NCBI GenBank assembly: GCA_016873225.1
Contig: VGXS01000029.1
Location: 1 to 53,106, forward strand
Direction of reading: 5' to 3'
Origin: Planctomycetota bacterium
GTDB taxonomy: Bacteria > Planctomycetota > Planctomycetia > Gemmatales > Gemmataceae
DNA: 53,106 bases
Position 1 is the first letter of the stretch; each line of letters begins with the position of its first letter. This document shows positions 34,415-42,119 of this stretch, piece after piece. Below the pieces are notes generated by a model. That model was not told where the DNA came from. It ran no database searches and saw nothing but the letters and a program-made list of their open reading frames with translations. The translations under genes and the position numbers were made by a program.

Positions 34415-35989
34415 TCAGTCGTGGCCGATGTGGACCTGCTTGTAGCCGCCCGTGGAGGCGAAGTAGCCGATGAGCAGCAGGTAACCGATGGCCATGAAGG
34501 CCGGCACGAAGGCGGTGTAGATGAGCGCCATCTGGCCGCCGTACATCCGGGCGTCGGCCACATTCTTGGCGTCTTCCTTGGCGTGCTTCTCCTCGGTTTC
34601 GGTCCACCAGTAGTTCAGCTTCTTGGTCTCGTCGACGATGTTGCCCTTGGCGCCGGCCTTCTCAAGGGTGGCGAGGTCGGCGATGAGGCCCTTGTTGTCG
34701 CCCTTCTCAAGCACGGTCACCTTCGAGCCGTCGAGCCCGTTGATGGGCTGCAGGCCGGGAAGCGGGGCGCTGGCGGCCGGAACCTTGAAGCGCTCGTAGG
34801 CCTCCTTGTCGACCGATTGGAGCTTGGTCGAGGCGAAATAGTCCTGCTTGTAGCCGATCACCGGGCCGCCCAGGAGGCCGGCCGAAAGCATGCCCACGCC
34901 GCCCATGGCGCCCATGGTGAGGGCGCCGCCCTTGGGAAACCGCTCGGAGACCACGCCCAGCATCGTCGGCCAGAAGAAGGTCTTGCCGATGCCGTACACG
35001 GTGGCGGCGACCACGCACAGGGCCACGCCCGTGACATTGCCGAGCATGAGCAGGCCGGCGGTGCCGAAGATCGCGCTGGCGAACAGGAGCCCCAGCGGAT
35101 TGATCTTGTGGACGATCGGCCCCGCGAAGAAGCGCAGCACGAACATCAGGCCCGATGTCCAGATGAACAGCCACAGGCCCGATTCCTTGCTTTCGAGGAT
35201 TCGTCCCGTGATGTTGCCGATCCAACTGTCGGTTCCGAGTTCCACATAGCCGACACAGGCGTGCAGCACGAGCAGGAACAGCAGGATGGGGCTGGCGAAC
35301 TGGAGCAGCATGGTGCCGATCTCCACGCCCGAGGCGCTGGCCTCCGACTTGGGGAACTTGCGGCCCAGCATCAGGGCGCCATAGGCCACGGTGGGCACGA
35401 GGAAGGTGGCGAGCTGCCAGGTCCAATGCACATTGCCGACACGGTCGAACCCGAGGCCGAGCAGGGCGCCCAGGATGAGTCCGCCGGGCCAGCCGGCATG
35501 CAGGATGTTGAGCCAGTGGGTGCGGTTCTTGGGGAACAGCGTGGCGGTGAGGGGGTTGATCACCGCCTCGCAGGTGCCGTTGCCCAGCGCGAACAGCCAG
35601 GTCGAGATGTTGAGGCAGTAGAACACGCCGTCCTTGCCATACTGGTTGTAAATCGGCGCGGCGAGGAAGGTGACCAGGGCGCTCGAGAGGTGCAGCACGA
35701 ACGCCAAGGCCATGAGAGGGCCGTAGCCGATCTTGTCGGCGACGAACGACAGCACGATGATCGTCACGCCGAAGCCTGCGAGGCCGCCGCCGGTGATGGT
35801 TCCCAGTTCCGACTGGGTGAAGCCGAACTCGCTGGCCCAGTTGCCGAGAATGGCTCCCCGCACCGAGAAACCGATGCCCGCCGCGATGAGCGTCAGGAAG
35901 CTGGCCCAGAACAGCACCATTTCGTTTGTGCCGACATGGTCCTGGGTGTCGGCGGCGGCCGAATGGCCCGCCAGATTGTTGTGATCCAT
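34415..35989 (-). CDS. MFS transporter (sugar/nucleoside symporter-like) with a long internal loop
   Basis: The 524-residue protein is a major facilitator with the usual helices: MVLFWASFLTLIAAGIGFSVRGAI, FGVTIIVLSFVADKIGYGPLMALAF, a GNGTCEAVINPLTATLFPKNRTHWLNILHAGWPGG motif region, VYGIGKTFFWPTMLGVVSERFPKGGAL and others. Between the tenth and eleventh helix it carries an extra soluble stretch of about 100 residues (FASTKLQSVDKEAYERF through NYWWTETEEKHAKEDAKN), seen in other planctomycete MFS proteins. Substrate is probably a sugar or sugar derivative given the neighbours. GAGG sits six bases before the ATG at 35989. A terminator follows. Confidence 0.88.
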   Translation of the reverse strand: MDHNNLAGHSAAADTQDHVGTNEMVLFWASFLTLIAAGIGFSVRGAILGNWASEFGFTQSELGTITGGGLAGFGVTIIVLSFVADKIGYGPLMALAFVLHLSSALVTFLAAPIYNQYGKDGVFYCLNISTWLFALGNGTCEAVINPLTATLFPKNRTHWLNILHAGWPGGLILGALLGLGFDRVGNVHWTWQLATFLVPTVAYGALMLGRKFPKSEASASGVEIGTMLLQFASPILLFLLVLHACVGYVELGTDSWIGNITGRILESKESGLWLFIWTSGLMFVLRFFAGPIVHKINPLGLLFASAIFGTAGLLMLGNVTGVALCVVAATVYGIGKTFFWPTMLGVVSERFPKGGALTMGAMGGVGMLSAGLLGGPVIGYKQDYFASTKLQSVDKEAYERFKVPAASAPLPGLQPINGLDGSKVTVLEKGDNKGLIADLATLEKAGAKGNIVDETKKLNYWWTETEEKHAKEDAKNVADARMYGGQMALIYTAFVPAFMAIGYLLLIGYFASTGGYKQVHIGHD

Positions 35990-36114
35990 TCGCAACCTCG
36001 CCTGGGGAAAGGAAAAAGGCTCCCGCGACCTGGGCGTCACATCCGGGTATTGGGGGATATGCTAGTGGACCGGATGGGGGTTCGTCCAAGGAAAACAGGC
36101 CGGAAAAGCCCTCC

Positions 36115-37986
36115 CTAGCGCCCTTCAGGCCATGAACGGACCACCTTGCCCTGCCGGTCTTTCAGCCGAATCTCCCCCAGCGTGATGGTTCCCTTGTCGG
36201 CGGAGGGATCGATGCGGAGCGCGACAATCGGCGCTTCCACGGGCAACTTCAACTCCACAGGATGATCCTGGCCATCGTGGGCGGGCTTGAACACCACCGA
36301 CCGGTCGCGGTGGAACCCCTTGTCGCCGGCTGTTTGCCAGAACACCTGGGCCGGGCCCCTGCTGGTGGAATTGAACACGAAACTCACCGTGAACGGACCT
36401 TCTCCCGCGGGCAGGCCGCGAACATGAACGAACGGATCCCCCCCGCTGGAAACAATTTGAAGCTTGCCGTTGTTCCAACGGGCCATGGCGTCCTTGCTGG
36501 CGCTCCAATCAACCGCTCCCGGAGTTTGCTTCCGGTAGGCGGGATTGGCCTTCGGGACCACGGCGCCGGTGTCCTTGAGGAACGCCGAGATCAATGCGTT
36601 GAGTTCCGCCGCCACGGCCGGTTGGGAATCCGCGAGGTTCCGTGTTTCTCCAATGTCGGCCTCAAGGTTGTAAAGCTCAAGCCTGTCGGTCTGGTCGTCG
36701 TTGCGGGCATAGAAGCGGATCAGCTTCCAAGGGCCCTTGCGCACCGTCGTACCGGGCCAGAAACCCGGTTTGTCCGTCTCGGCCGCCTCACTTCCATGGG
36801 GAAAGTGAACAAAAAGCGCCTCGCGGCACTCGCGCCCAAGTGCCAGCGCCGGCCATTGGTTGATGCCGTCGGTGCGAGCCACCTTTTCCCTGCCAACCTT
36901 CGTCATGGCGGTGAGGGTCTCGAACCAGTCGACGCTCGAGAATTTCCACTCAACGATTCCCGGTTTCAACTTGCCTGGCCAAGACACCAGGCAGGGAACC
37001 CGGGTGCCACCCTCGTAGTTCGAGGCCTTGCCCGAGCGCAGGGGCGCGTTGCTGGTGGCCGGGATCTCCTCGTAGCCGGGAGGATTGGTGGCCTTGGGCG
37101 GGTAGGAAAATCCACCATTGTCGGAAGTGAACACCAAAATGGTGTTGTCCGCGACGCCCGCCTTGTCGATGGCGCCCAGAAGCGCTCCGACAGCCTCGTC
37201 CATGTGGCTCAGCATGGCGGCATAAAGCGGATTTCTTTGCGCCGCCTTGGGGTCGGCGGTTTTCTTGAATGCCTCCACGCGGGTCGCGTCGGCGTTCCAA
37301 GGCCCGTGAACCGAGTACATCCAGAAGTTGATGTAAAACGGCTTGCCCCGGTTCGACTGGATGAATTCACCCGCCTTGCCGGCCATCCACAGGTCGATGT
37401 GCTCACCCGGCTTGCCCGAGAACTCCTTGTCGGTGACAAACCTCCAAGGGGCGAGGTAACCTCCCCCCGGGCCCGCGGCGCGCGGGGTATGCGGAATGTC
37501 GGCATCGAATCCCCGGTCGCGCGGTTCGTAGCCCTTGCCATGACCCAGGTGCCATTTGCCGAAGTGGGCGGTGGCGTAACCGGCGTCGTGGAACACATTG
37601 GCCAGCGTCGCGTATTCGGTCTTGAGCCGCGTCAGGCTGTCGGCGACCAGCGCCTTCTGGTTCGGGTTGCCGGGCGAAAGCCGTTTTTCCAACTGCACCT
37701 GCGGCAAATGGCACACCGGCGCCGTGATGCCGGTGCGGGCGGGATACAACCCGGTGAGGATGCTCGACCGCGTGGGCGAGCAGAGCGGGCTGGCGGAATG
37801 GTAATTGGTGAGGCGCGCCGAACGACTCGCCAGGCGCGCCAGGTTCGGCGTCCTGTGGTAGAGGCTGCCGTATGGCTCGAGGTCGGCCCAGCCCAAATCG
37901 TCGGCCATGACGAACACGACATTGGGCCGGCTTTCCCTCGACTGCTCCAAGGCGACGCCGGCCAACATCAACAATACGGCAATCAT
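36115..37986 (-). CDS. sulfatase (Cys-type, formylglycine-dependent), exported
   Basis: The 623-residue protein has a short leader (MIAVLLMLAGVALEQ) and a type I sulfatase core: RPNVVFVMADDLGWADLEPYGS gives the metal-binding Asp pair, and CSPTRSSILTG (Cys69) is the Cys-x-Pro-x-Arg site converted to formylglycine. YATAHFGKWHLGHG and FTSDNGG supply further metal and substrate ligands. After the sulfatase domain a C-terminal beta-rich extension of about 130 residues (GGDPFVHVRGLPAGEGPFTVSFVFNS onward) looks like an accessory carbohydrate-binding domain. GAGAGG precedes the ATG at 37986 by seven bases. It follows the esterase gene by 31 bases, consistent with joint breakdown of a sulfated, acetylated glycan. 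Confidence 0.94.
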   Translation of the reverse strand: MIAVLLMLAGVALEQSRESRPNVVFVMADDLGWADLEPYGSLYHRTPNLARLASRSARLTNYHSASPLCSPTRSSILTGLYPARTGITAPVCHLPQVQLEKRLSPGNPNQKALVADSLTRLKTEYATLANVFHDAGYATAHFGKWHLGHGKGYEPRDRGFDADIPHTPRAAGPGGGYLAPWRFVTDKEFSGKPGEHIDLWMAGKAGEFIQSNRGKPFYINFWMYSVHGPWNADATRVEAFKKTADPKAAQRNPLYAAMLSHMDEAVGALLGAIDKAGVADNTILVFTSDNGGFSYPPKATNPPGYEEIPATSNAPLRSGKASNYEGGTRVPCLVSWPGKLKPGIVEWKFSSVDWFETLTAMTKVGREKVARTDGINQWPALALGRECREALFVHFPHGSEAAETDKPGFWPGTTVRKGPWKLIRFYARNDDQTDRLELYNLEADIGETRNLADSQPAVAAELNALISAFLKDTGAVVPKANPAYRKQTPGAVDWSASKDAMARWNNGKLQIVSSGGDPFVHVRGLPAGEGPFTVSFVFNSTSRGPAQVFWQTAGDKGFHRDRSVVFKPAHDGQDHPVELKLPVEAPIVALRIDPSADKGTITLGEIRLKDRQGKVVRSWPEGR

Positions 37987-38017
37987 GTCAGATCCTCTCC
38001 CTTTGGCGGCGCCTGGT

Positions 38018-39799
38018 TCATGGCGCCCACTCGATCCTGCCAAACACTGGCTGGGGGCCCTTCCACGCCTTGCTGCCCAACAGCCTGCCATCCTTTTCCA
38101 TATAAGCTCGCAGGCTGAGGATGTCGGCCATGGCCCAGTCCACGGGGCTTGATCCCGTGGCGTCCTTGAAGTCGCCGGGCGACAGCGTGATGACGGTGGG
38201 TGCCGGCCCCCCGGGCAAGCGGACCACGGCGGCCAATTCCCTCGACTTTCCCCTGTAGCCCCGGAAGAAGTTTTCCGTGATCACCAGCACGAGTTCGTTG
38301 GCCTCGGCCGAGGCCACGGTGAGCCTGAGTTTATCACCGGGGGCGCCGCGCCAGTGGGAATCGCCCACCTTGCGTGTCGAATATTCCCAGTGATGGGGGT
38401 TTTCGGCTGAAAGCGCGTACCAGTCGCGCCAGCCCGCCGCGAAGTCATCGATGAGCCGGGTCGGCGGGTTGGCGGGCCTGACGCCCGCGGCAACCAGTCC
38501 CGCCGGCCGAATCTCATGGAGTTGGGAGCTGACTTGCCTCCTTGCCGCCGGCTGGGCATGCAAAACAGGCACTTTGCCGGGCAATGGGTAGGCCACATTC
38601 GCGAAGGCGAACAAGGGTTGCCTCAGGTCCTCGACCGGCAGGCTTGCGCGCCATTGGCCGCCCGCGCGCGCCACCTCGGCCGACCTCCAGAAACGGGCCC
38701 TGGGGTCGGCATCCACCGAATAGTACACCCGCACCTCGGCAACCCAATCGGCATCGGCGGGCATCACCACCAGCGTCGGCGCATGGTCGGGAGTGTCAAG
38801 AACGAGCGTCGACGCCGGCGTCGCCGGCATCGGCGCCCCGCCCTTGAGGTGCTGGTCGAACCACAGCGAACGGTTCACGGAGAATTCGGGCGTGAACCGA
38901 TGGTTCAGGTGAGGGGTGAACGCATACCGGGTGGCGTTTCCGGGGATGAGGCTTCCCGTCCGGTAGGTGTCGTCCATGATGCCGTGGAAGTCGTTGGTGG
39001 CGCCCAGCCAGAGCATGGGCCCGCGCACGCGGGGCGCGTACGACTCGAAACCGAGGGTGGCGTTGAACAGCTCGAGGCTGCCGTTGGGCATGGCCCGGGG
39101 TTCGTTGGGAAGCATGGGCCTGGGTTCGTGGCGGAAGCCCGAACCGCCGACCTCGGGCACGCTGGCCTTCACGCGCGGGTCGCTGCCGGCGACATACACG
39201 GTGAGGTTGCCGCCCATGGACAGGCCGAACACGCCGAGCCTGGCGGGATCGACCTCGGGTTGCTTTTCCAGGAAGGTGAGGCCGCGCCGGGCCGCGAGCG
39301 TGAGCAGGTACCAGTTGTTGTTGCGGGGGGAGTCGAAAGGATCCAGATATTTCGGGCCGGGCTTGAGGTTGAAATATCCAGGCACATTGTTCTGCGTGGG
39401 GTCGACGGTGCCCCAGTCGGTGTTGGCGTCGCCGGGACGGGCGTCCTGCATCGGCCTGCCGCCCCAGTTGATCGAAAGGCACGAGTATCCCAGCCTGGCC
39501 ATGTGGCGAACCTCGTCGATGGAGGCGCGCTGCCCCCCGCCATGCAGGTGCAAAAGGCCCGGAACCTTGCCCGGGACCTTGGGCCGCCCGTGAAACGCCG
39601 CCATGCGGGCGGGCTTGCCGAGGAAGGCGCCCACATGCCAGGTGACATGGCTCAGCAGGACCCCGTCGTCCTCCCACGACCGGACGATGGAAACCTCCAG
39701 CGGATCACGCCGGGGGTCGACATCGGCCCAAAGCTCGGCCACCGTGGCGGGCGGCTTGTCGGCGGCGGTCGCCAGCAGCACCGCGATCATGACCAGCAT
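38018..39799 (-). CDS. exported alpha/beta hydrolase, acetyl-xylan-esterase-like
   Basis: The 593-residue protein has a signal peptide (MLVMIAVLLATAADKP) and an alpha/beta-hydrolase domain: LLHLHGGGQRASIDEVRHMARLGYSCLSINWGGRP gives the oxyanion region, and VFGLSMGGNLTVYVAGSDPR holds the Gly-x-Ser-x-Gly nucleophile. A later LGATNDFHGI segment is a plausible acid/His region. The last 200 residues form an extra beta domain (WYALSAENPHHWEYS; VGDSHWRGAPGDKLRLTVAS). It likely removes acetyl or other ester groups from polysaccharide outside the cytoplasm. The ATG at 39799 has GGGG six bases upstream; 39790 is an alternative. It leads the sulfatase gene on the same strand. Confidence 0.86.
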   Translation of the reverse strand: MLVMIAVLLATAADKPPATVAELWADVDPRRDPLEVSIVRSWEDDGVLLSHVTWHVGAFLGKPARMAAFHGRPKVPGKVPGLLHLHGGGQRASIDEVRHMARLGYSCLSINWGGRPMQDARPGDANTDWGTVDPTQNNVPGYFNLKPGPKYLDPFDSPRNNNWYLLTLAARRGLTFLEKQPEVDPARLGVFGLSMGGNLTVYVAGSDPRVKASVPEVGGSGFRHEPRPMLPNEPRAMPNGSLELFNATLGFESYAPRVRGPMLWLGATNDFHGIMDDTYRTGSLIPGNATRYAFTPHLNHRFTPEFSVNRSLWFDQHLKGGAPMPATPASTLVLDTPDHAPTLVVMPADADWVAEVRVYYSVDADPRARFWRSAEVARAGGQWRASLPVEDLRQPLFAFANVAYPLPGKVPVLHAQPAARRQVSSQLHEIRPAGLVAAGVRPANPPTRLIDDFAAGWRDWYALSAENPHHWEYSTRKVGDSHWRGAPGDKLRLTVASAEANELVLVITENFFRGYRGKSRELAAVVRLPGGPAPTVITLSPGDFKDATGSSPVDWAMADILSLRAYMEKDGRLLGSKAWKGPQPVFGRIEWAP

Positions 39800-39913
39800 C
39801 AGGCACCCCTTGCTATCAGACACCAACCTGGAAAATTGTCCCCGGAGGTTGCGTTTCCCCCCGGCGGGCATCACCGTGAATGGTCAGGATAAGCGATCCG
39901 GACGACCATCTCC

Positions 39914-40040
39914 ATGAGCCCGACCCAGCAGCCGCCGAGCACCTCCGAGGGCCTCCTGCACCGGCTGGGCCATTCCGGCGACGCCGAGGCATGGGAACTG
40001 TTCGTGAGACTGTATGGCCCGGCGATCCACCGACACGCTC
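39914..40040 (+). pseudogene. 5' fragment of an ECF-type sigma factor gene
   Basis: From the ATG at 39914 about 40 codons read like the start of a planctomycete ECF sigma factor (TSEGLLHRLGHSGDAEAWELFVRLYGPAIHRHARR, the region 2.1 helix). After that the frame loses all similarity, running into a basic, Pro/His-rich string and a stop at 40150, while the other frame becomes an RTX protein. The end point is approximate. The gene has no regions 2.4 or 4 and cannot be functional. Confidence 0.75.
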
Positions 40041-40358
40041 GTCGCCTCCGGCGACTTCAATTTCACCCACGGCGCCGCCAGCCTTTCCATCAGTTCCGGC
40101 GCCTTGGTGGCATTCACCGCCATCGAGAAGGCCAGGCTTACGGGGGGTAATTCCGCCAACACGATCGACGCCTCCCTTTTTGCCGGTTCGGTCATCCTGT
40201 TCGGCCTCAACGGCGCCAACAAGCTCACGGGAGCGGTGACGGACGATCTCGCCACCGACAGCATGTCCGGCGGCGCGGGGCAGGACTGGTTCTTCGCCAG
40301 GGTCACCGCGCCGGCGGACATCCTTTCCGACAAGGCCTCGAACGAGAACCTGAACTAG
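40014..40358 (+). pseudogene. 3' fragment of an RTX/adhesin-like calcium-binding protein gene
   Basis: From about 40026 the frame reads TDTLVASGDFNFTHGAASLSISSG, then IEKARLTGGNSANTIDASLFAGSVILFGLNGANKLTG and a final GGAGQDWFFARVTAPADILSDKASNENLN before the stop. This is the C-terminal end of the large planctomycete proteins with hemolysin-type calcium-binding repeats. There is no promoter, start or signal; an in-frame ATG at 40014 falls in the joined sigma-factor sequence. It therefore looks like the tail left by a deletion. Confidence 0.78.
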
Positions 40359-40428
40359 CATTGTGGATTGAACCTTTTCCCCGGGTTAGCATTCCCCCAA
40401 GGAAACTTCGGGGCGCGGGGAACGCATC

Positions 40429-41076
40429 ATGGCAAGGCTTGGGATGGCGAGTTGGGTGATGGCGGCCTGGTTGACGGCCGGCATGGCCGCGGCTCAAACA
40501 CCGCCGGCGGGATTTGAGAACCTGTTCAACGGCAAGGACTTCACGGGGTGGGCCGGCGACCTCGCCAACTATGAGGTGAAGGATGGCTCGATTGTTTGCC
40601 GCAAGGGCAAGGGCGGGGTGATCTTCTTCGACAGGCAAGTCGCCGACTTTGTCGCCCGCGTCGATTACAAGTTGCCTCCGGCTGGCAACAACGGGTTGGC
40701 CATCCGCTACCCCGGAAAGGGCACCGCTTCGGTGGATGGAATGTGCGAGATCCAAATACTGGATGATGCCCATCCAAGGTATGCCAAGCTCGACCCGCGG
40801 CAATTCAATGGATCAAGCTACGGGCTCATCGCCGCCAAAAAGGGTTTCCAAAAACCCGTCGGGCAGTGGAACACCATGGAGGTGTCCGCGATCGGCACCA
40901 AGCTCAAGGTCGTGCTCAACGGATCGGAAATACTTGAGGGAGATGTGAAGGAGGTCAAGGACTTCATGAGAAGGGAGGCGCCCAAGGGACTTTTCAATCC
41001 CAAGGGCTACTTCGGGTTCTGCGGGCACACCGATCCTGTCGAATTCCGGAACGTTTACCTGCGGCAGGTCAAGTAG
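40429..41076 (+). CDS. DUF1080 (3-keto-disaccharide hydrolase-like) secreted protein
   Basis: The 215-residue protein has a signal peptide (MARLGMASWVMAAWLTAGMAAA) and the whole DUF1080 domain: FENLFNGKDFTGWAGD, YEVKDGSIVCRKGKGGVIFFDRQVADFVARVDYKLPPAGNNGLAIRYP, GMCEIQILDD, SSYGLIAAKKGF, GQWNTMEVSAIGTKLKVVLNGSEI and GYFGFCGHTDPVEFRNVYLRQ. Members have a concanavalin-like fold, and some hydrolyse 3-keto sugars. It is exported and probably acts on glycosides. It ends two bases from the stop of the convergent sigma-factor gene. The upstream 70 bases hold a GGGGAAC site near the ATG. Confidence 0.93.
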   Translation: MARLGMASWVMAAWLTAGMAAAQTPPAGFENLFNGKDFTGWAGDLANYEVKDGSIVCRKGKGGVIFFDRQVADFVARVDYKLPPAGNNGLAIRYPGKGTASVDGMCEIQILDDAHPRYAKLDPRQFNGSSYGLIAAKKGFQKPVGQWNTMEVSAIGTKLKVVLNGSEILEGDVKEVKDFMRREAPKGLFNPKGYFGFCGHTDPVEFRNVYLRQVK

Positions 41077-41078
41077 GC

Positions 41079-41867
41079 TCACTCCGGACGGGAAAGAGCC
41101 TGCCTGAGTTTGTCGAGCGCCGAGGCCTGCACCTGCCGGACCCGTTCCTTGGAAAGACCCAGCTTTTTGCCAACCTGGTCGAGGGTCGCTTCAGCCTGCC
41201 CCGCGCCCATGCGGAACCGGCTGACGATGACCTGCCTTTCACGGTCGGTGAGGAGGTCGCACTCGGGCCTCAGGAATTCCTCCACGGTTTGCTGATGGCG
41301 AAGGCCGGGGTCGCTGGCCGTCGCCGGGGATTCCTCGCCAACCATGATGCCCTCAAGGGGAACCGACCTCGACATGCGGTCGCCCTTGGCCTTGAGGGAC
41401 ATCCGCGAAAGGGCCCTCATGAGGCAGGTATAGGCGTATGTGCTGAACCGGATGCCGAGCCACGGATTGTAAGCCGCCACAGATTGGATCATCACGATTT
41501 GGCAGTCGCTGGTGAGGTCATCAGCCTTCGACGGATGCGACAGCCACCGCCTCACCGCGCGGAATACCAGTTTCCGGTTGCCCAGCACCACCAGGTCACG
41601 CATGGAAAGGTAGTGCTGCTTCCACATGGCGCGCTTGTTGGCGTTCTTTTCCCGGCTCAGTCGCCACGCGGCGTAATGCATCCGCCTTGAGCATTCCCGT
41701 GTGATTTCATCGGGCATGTAGGAACCCGTGTAGGTGCTTGTCTTGGCGGATGGCCCGTACAAGGACATCGCTCCCGCCATCTGGAAGGATGGATGAACGA
41801 CAAAATAGAGCCCATCGGCCATCTCGCGCTCGGCCTTGGTCGGACTGGTTGTCACTGTGTTCCCCAT
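41079..41867 (-). CDS. RNA polymerase sigma factor, sigma-70 family (RpoE/FliA-like size)
   Basis: The 262-residue protein has region 2 (DLVVLGNRKLVFRAVRRWLS, then AAYNPWLGIRFSTYAYTCLMRALSRMS) and region 4 (LTDRERQVIVSRFRMG, TLDQVGKKLGLSKERVRQVQASALDKLRQAL) with the conserved recognition helix. The middle is shorter than in the primary sigma factor, and the N-terminal 50 residues are unlike typical ECF proteins. No anti-sigma gene adjoins it. It faces a CarH/LitR-like regulator across 251 bases containing TTGAAC repeats, an arrangement resembling the light-responsive CarH and LitR-LitS loci, but that is inference. The start ATG is at 41867. Confidence 0.9.
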   Translation of the reverse strand: MGNTVTTSPTKAEREMADGLYFVVHPSFQMAGAMSLYGPSAKTSTYTGSYMPDEITRECSRRMHYAAWRLSREKNANKRAMWKQHYLSMRDLVVLGNRKLVFRAVRRWLSHPSKADDLTSDCQIVMIQSVAAYNPWLGIRFSTYAYTCLMRALSRMSLKAKGDRMSRSVPLEGIMVGEESPATASDPGLRHQQTVEEFLRPECDLLTDRERQVIVSRFRMGAGQAEATLDQVGKKLGLSKERVRQVQASALDKLRQALSRPE

Positions 41868-41882
41868 GTGAATCTCCCGGAA

Positions 41883-41904
41883 AATCGTTCAAAAAGTTCA
41901 AATG
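41883..41904 (-). promoter_or_regulatory. TTGAAC repeat site 1 (upstream of the sigma-factor gene)
   Basis: On the minus strand the sequence reads CATTTGAACTTTTTGAACGA, i.e. two TTGAAC words nine bases apart, 16 bases before the sigma-factor start. It is part of a set of three such sites in the divergent region. Confidence 0.5.
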
Positions 41905-41944
41905 CCGTTATCAATCTGCCGTTTGCCACCCGTCCCGTCAAGAC

Positions 41945-41969
41945 GATTTGAACGAATTTGTGAACGATT
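41945..41969 (+). promoter_or_regulatory. TTGAAC repeat site 2
   Basis: Two TGAACGA words occur in the same direction, starting at 41949 and 41961 (12 bases apart, about one helical turn). A TAAAAT hexamer follows at 41991-41996. The site could be an operator or an ECF-type -35 element. Confidence 0.5.
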
Positions 41970-42096
41970 CCGATTGGCTCATGATGTTTTTAAAATCGGC
42001 AATCATGCCGAATCAACCTAAGAGAAAGGAAAATTTCTTGAAAATGATCATTTCTTCTGGAAATCGACCACAAGCTTGTTGTAAGCTAGATAGATC

Positions 42097-42119
42097 GATT
42101 TGAACGATTTGGTGATTGA
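42097..42119 (+). promoter_or_regulatory. TTGAAC repeat site 3, overlapping the regulator start
   Basis: TTTGAACGA is followed 12 bases later by a degenerate TGATTGA, and the site runs up to the ATG at 42119. Binding here would block transcription or translation of the B12-domain regulator gene, suggesting autoregulation. A perfect palindrome ACAAGCTTGT lies just before it at 42070-42079. Confidence 0.5.

Noticed and set aside
34412..36118. 568-residue plus-strand frame
   Set aside because: Opposite the MFS transporter; Glu/Gly/His-rich with no family features.
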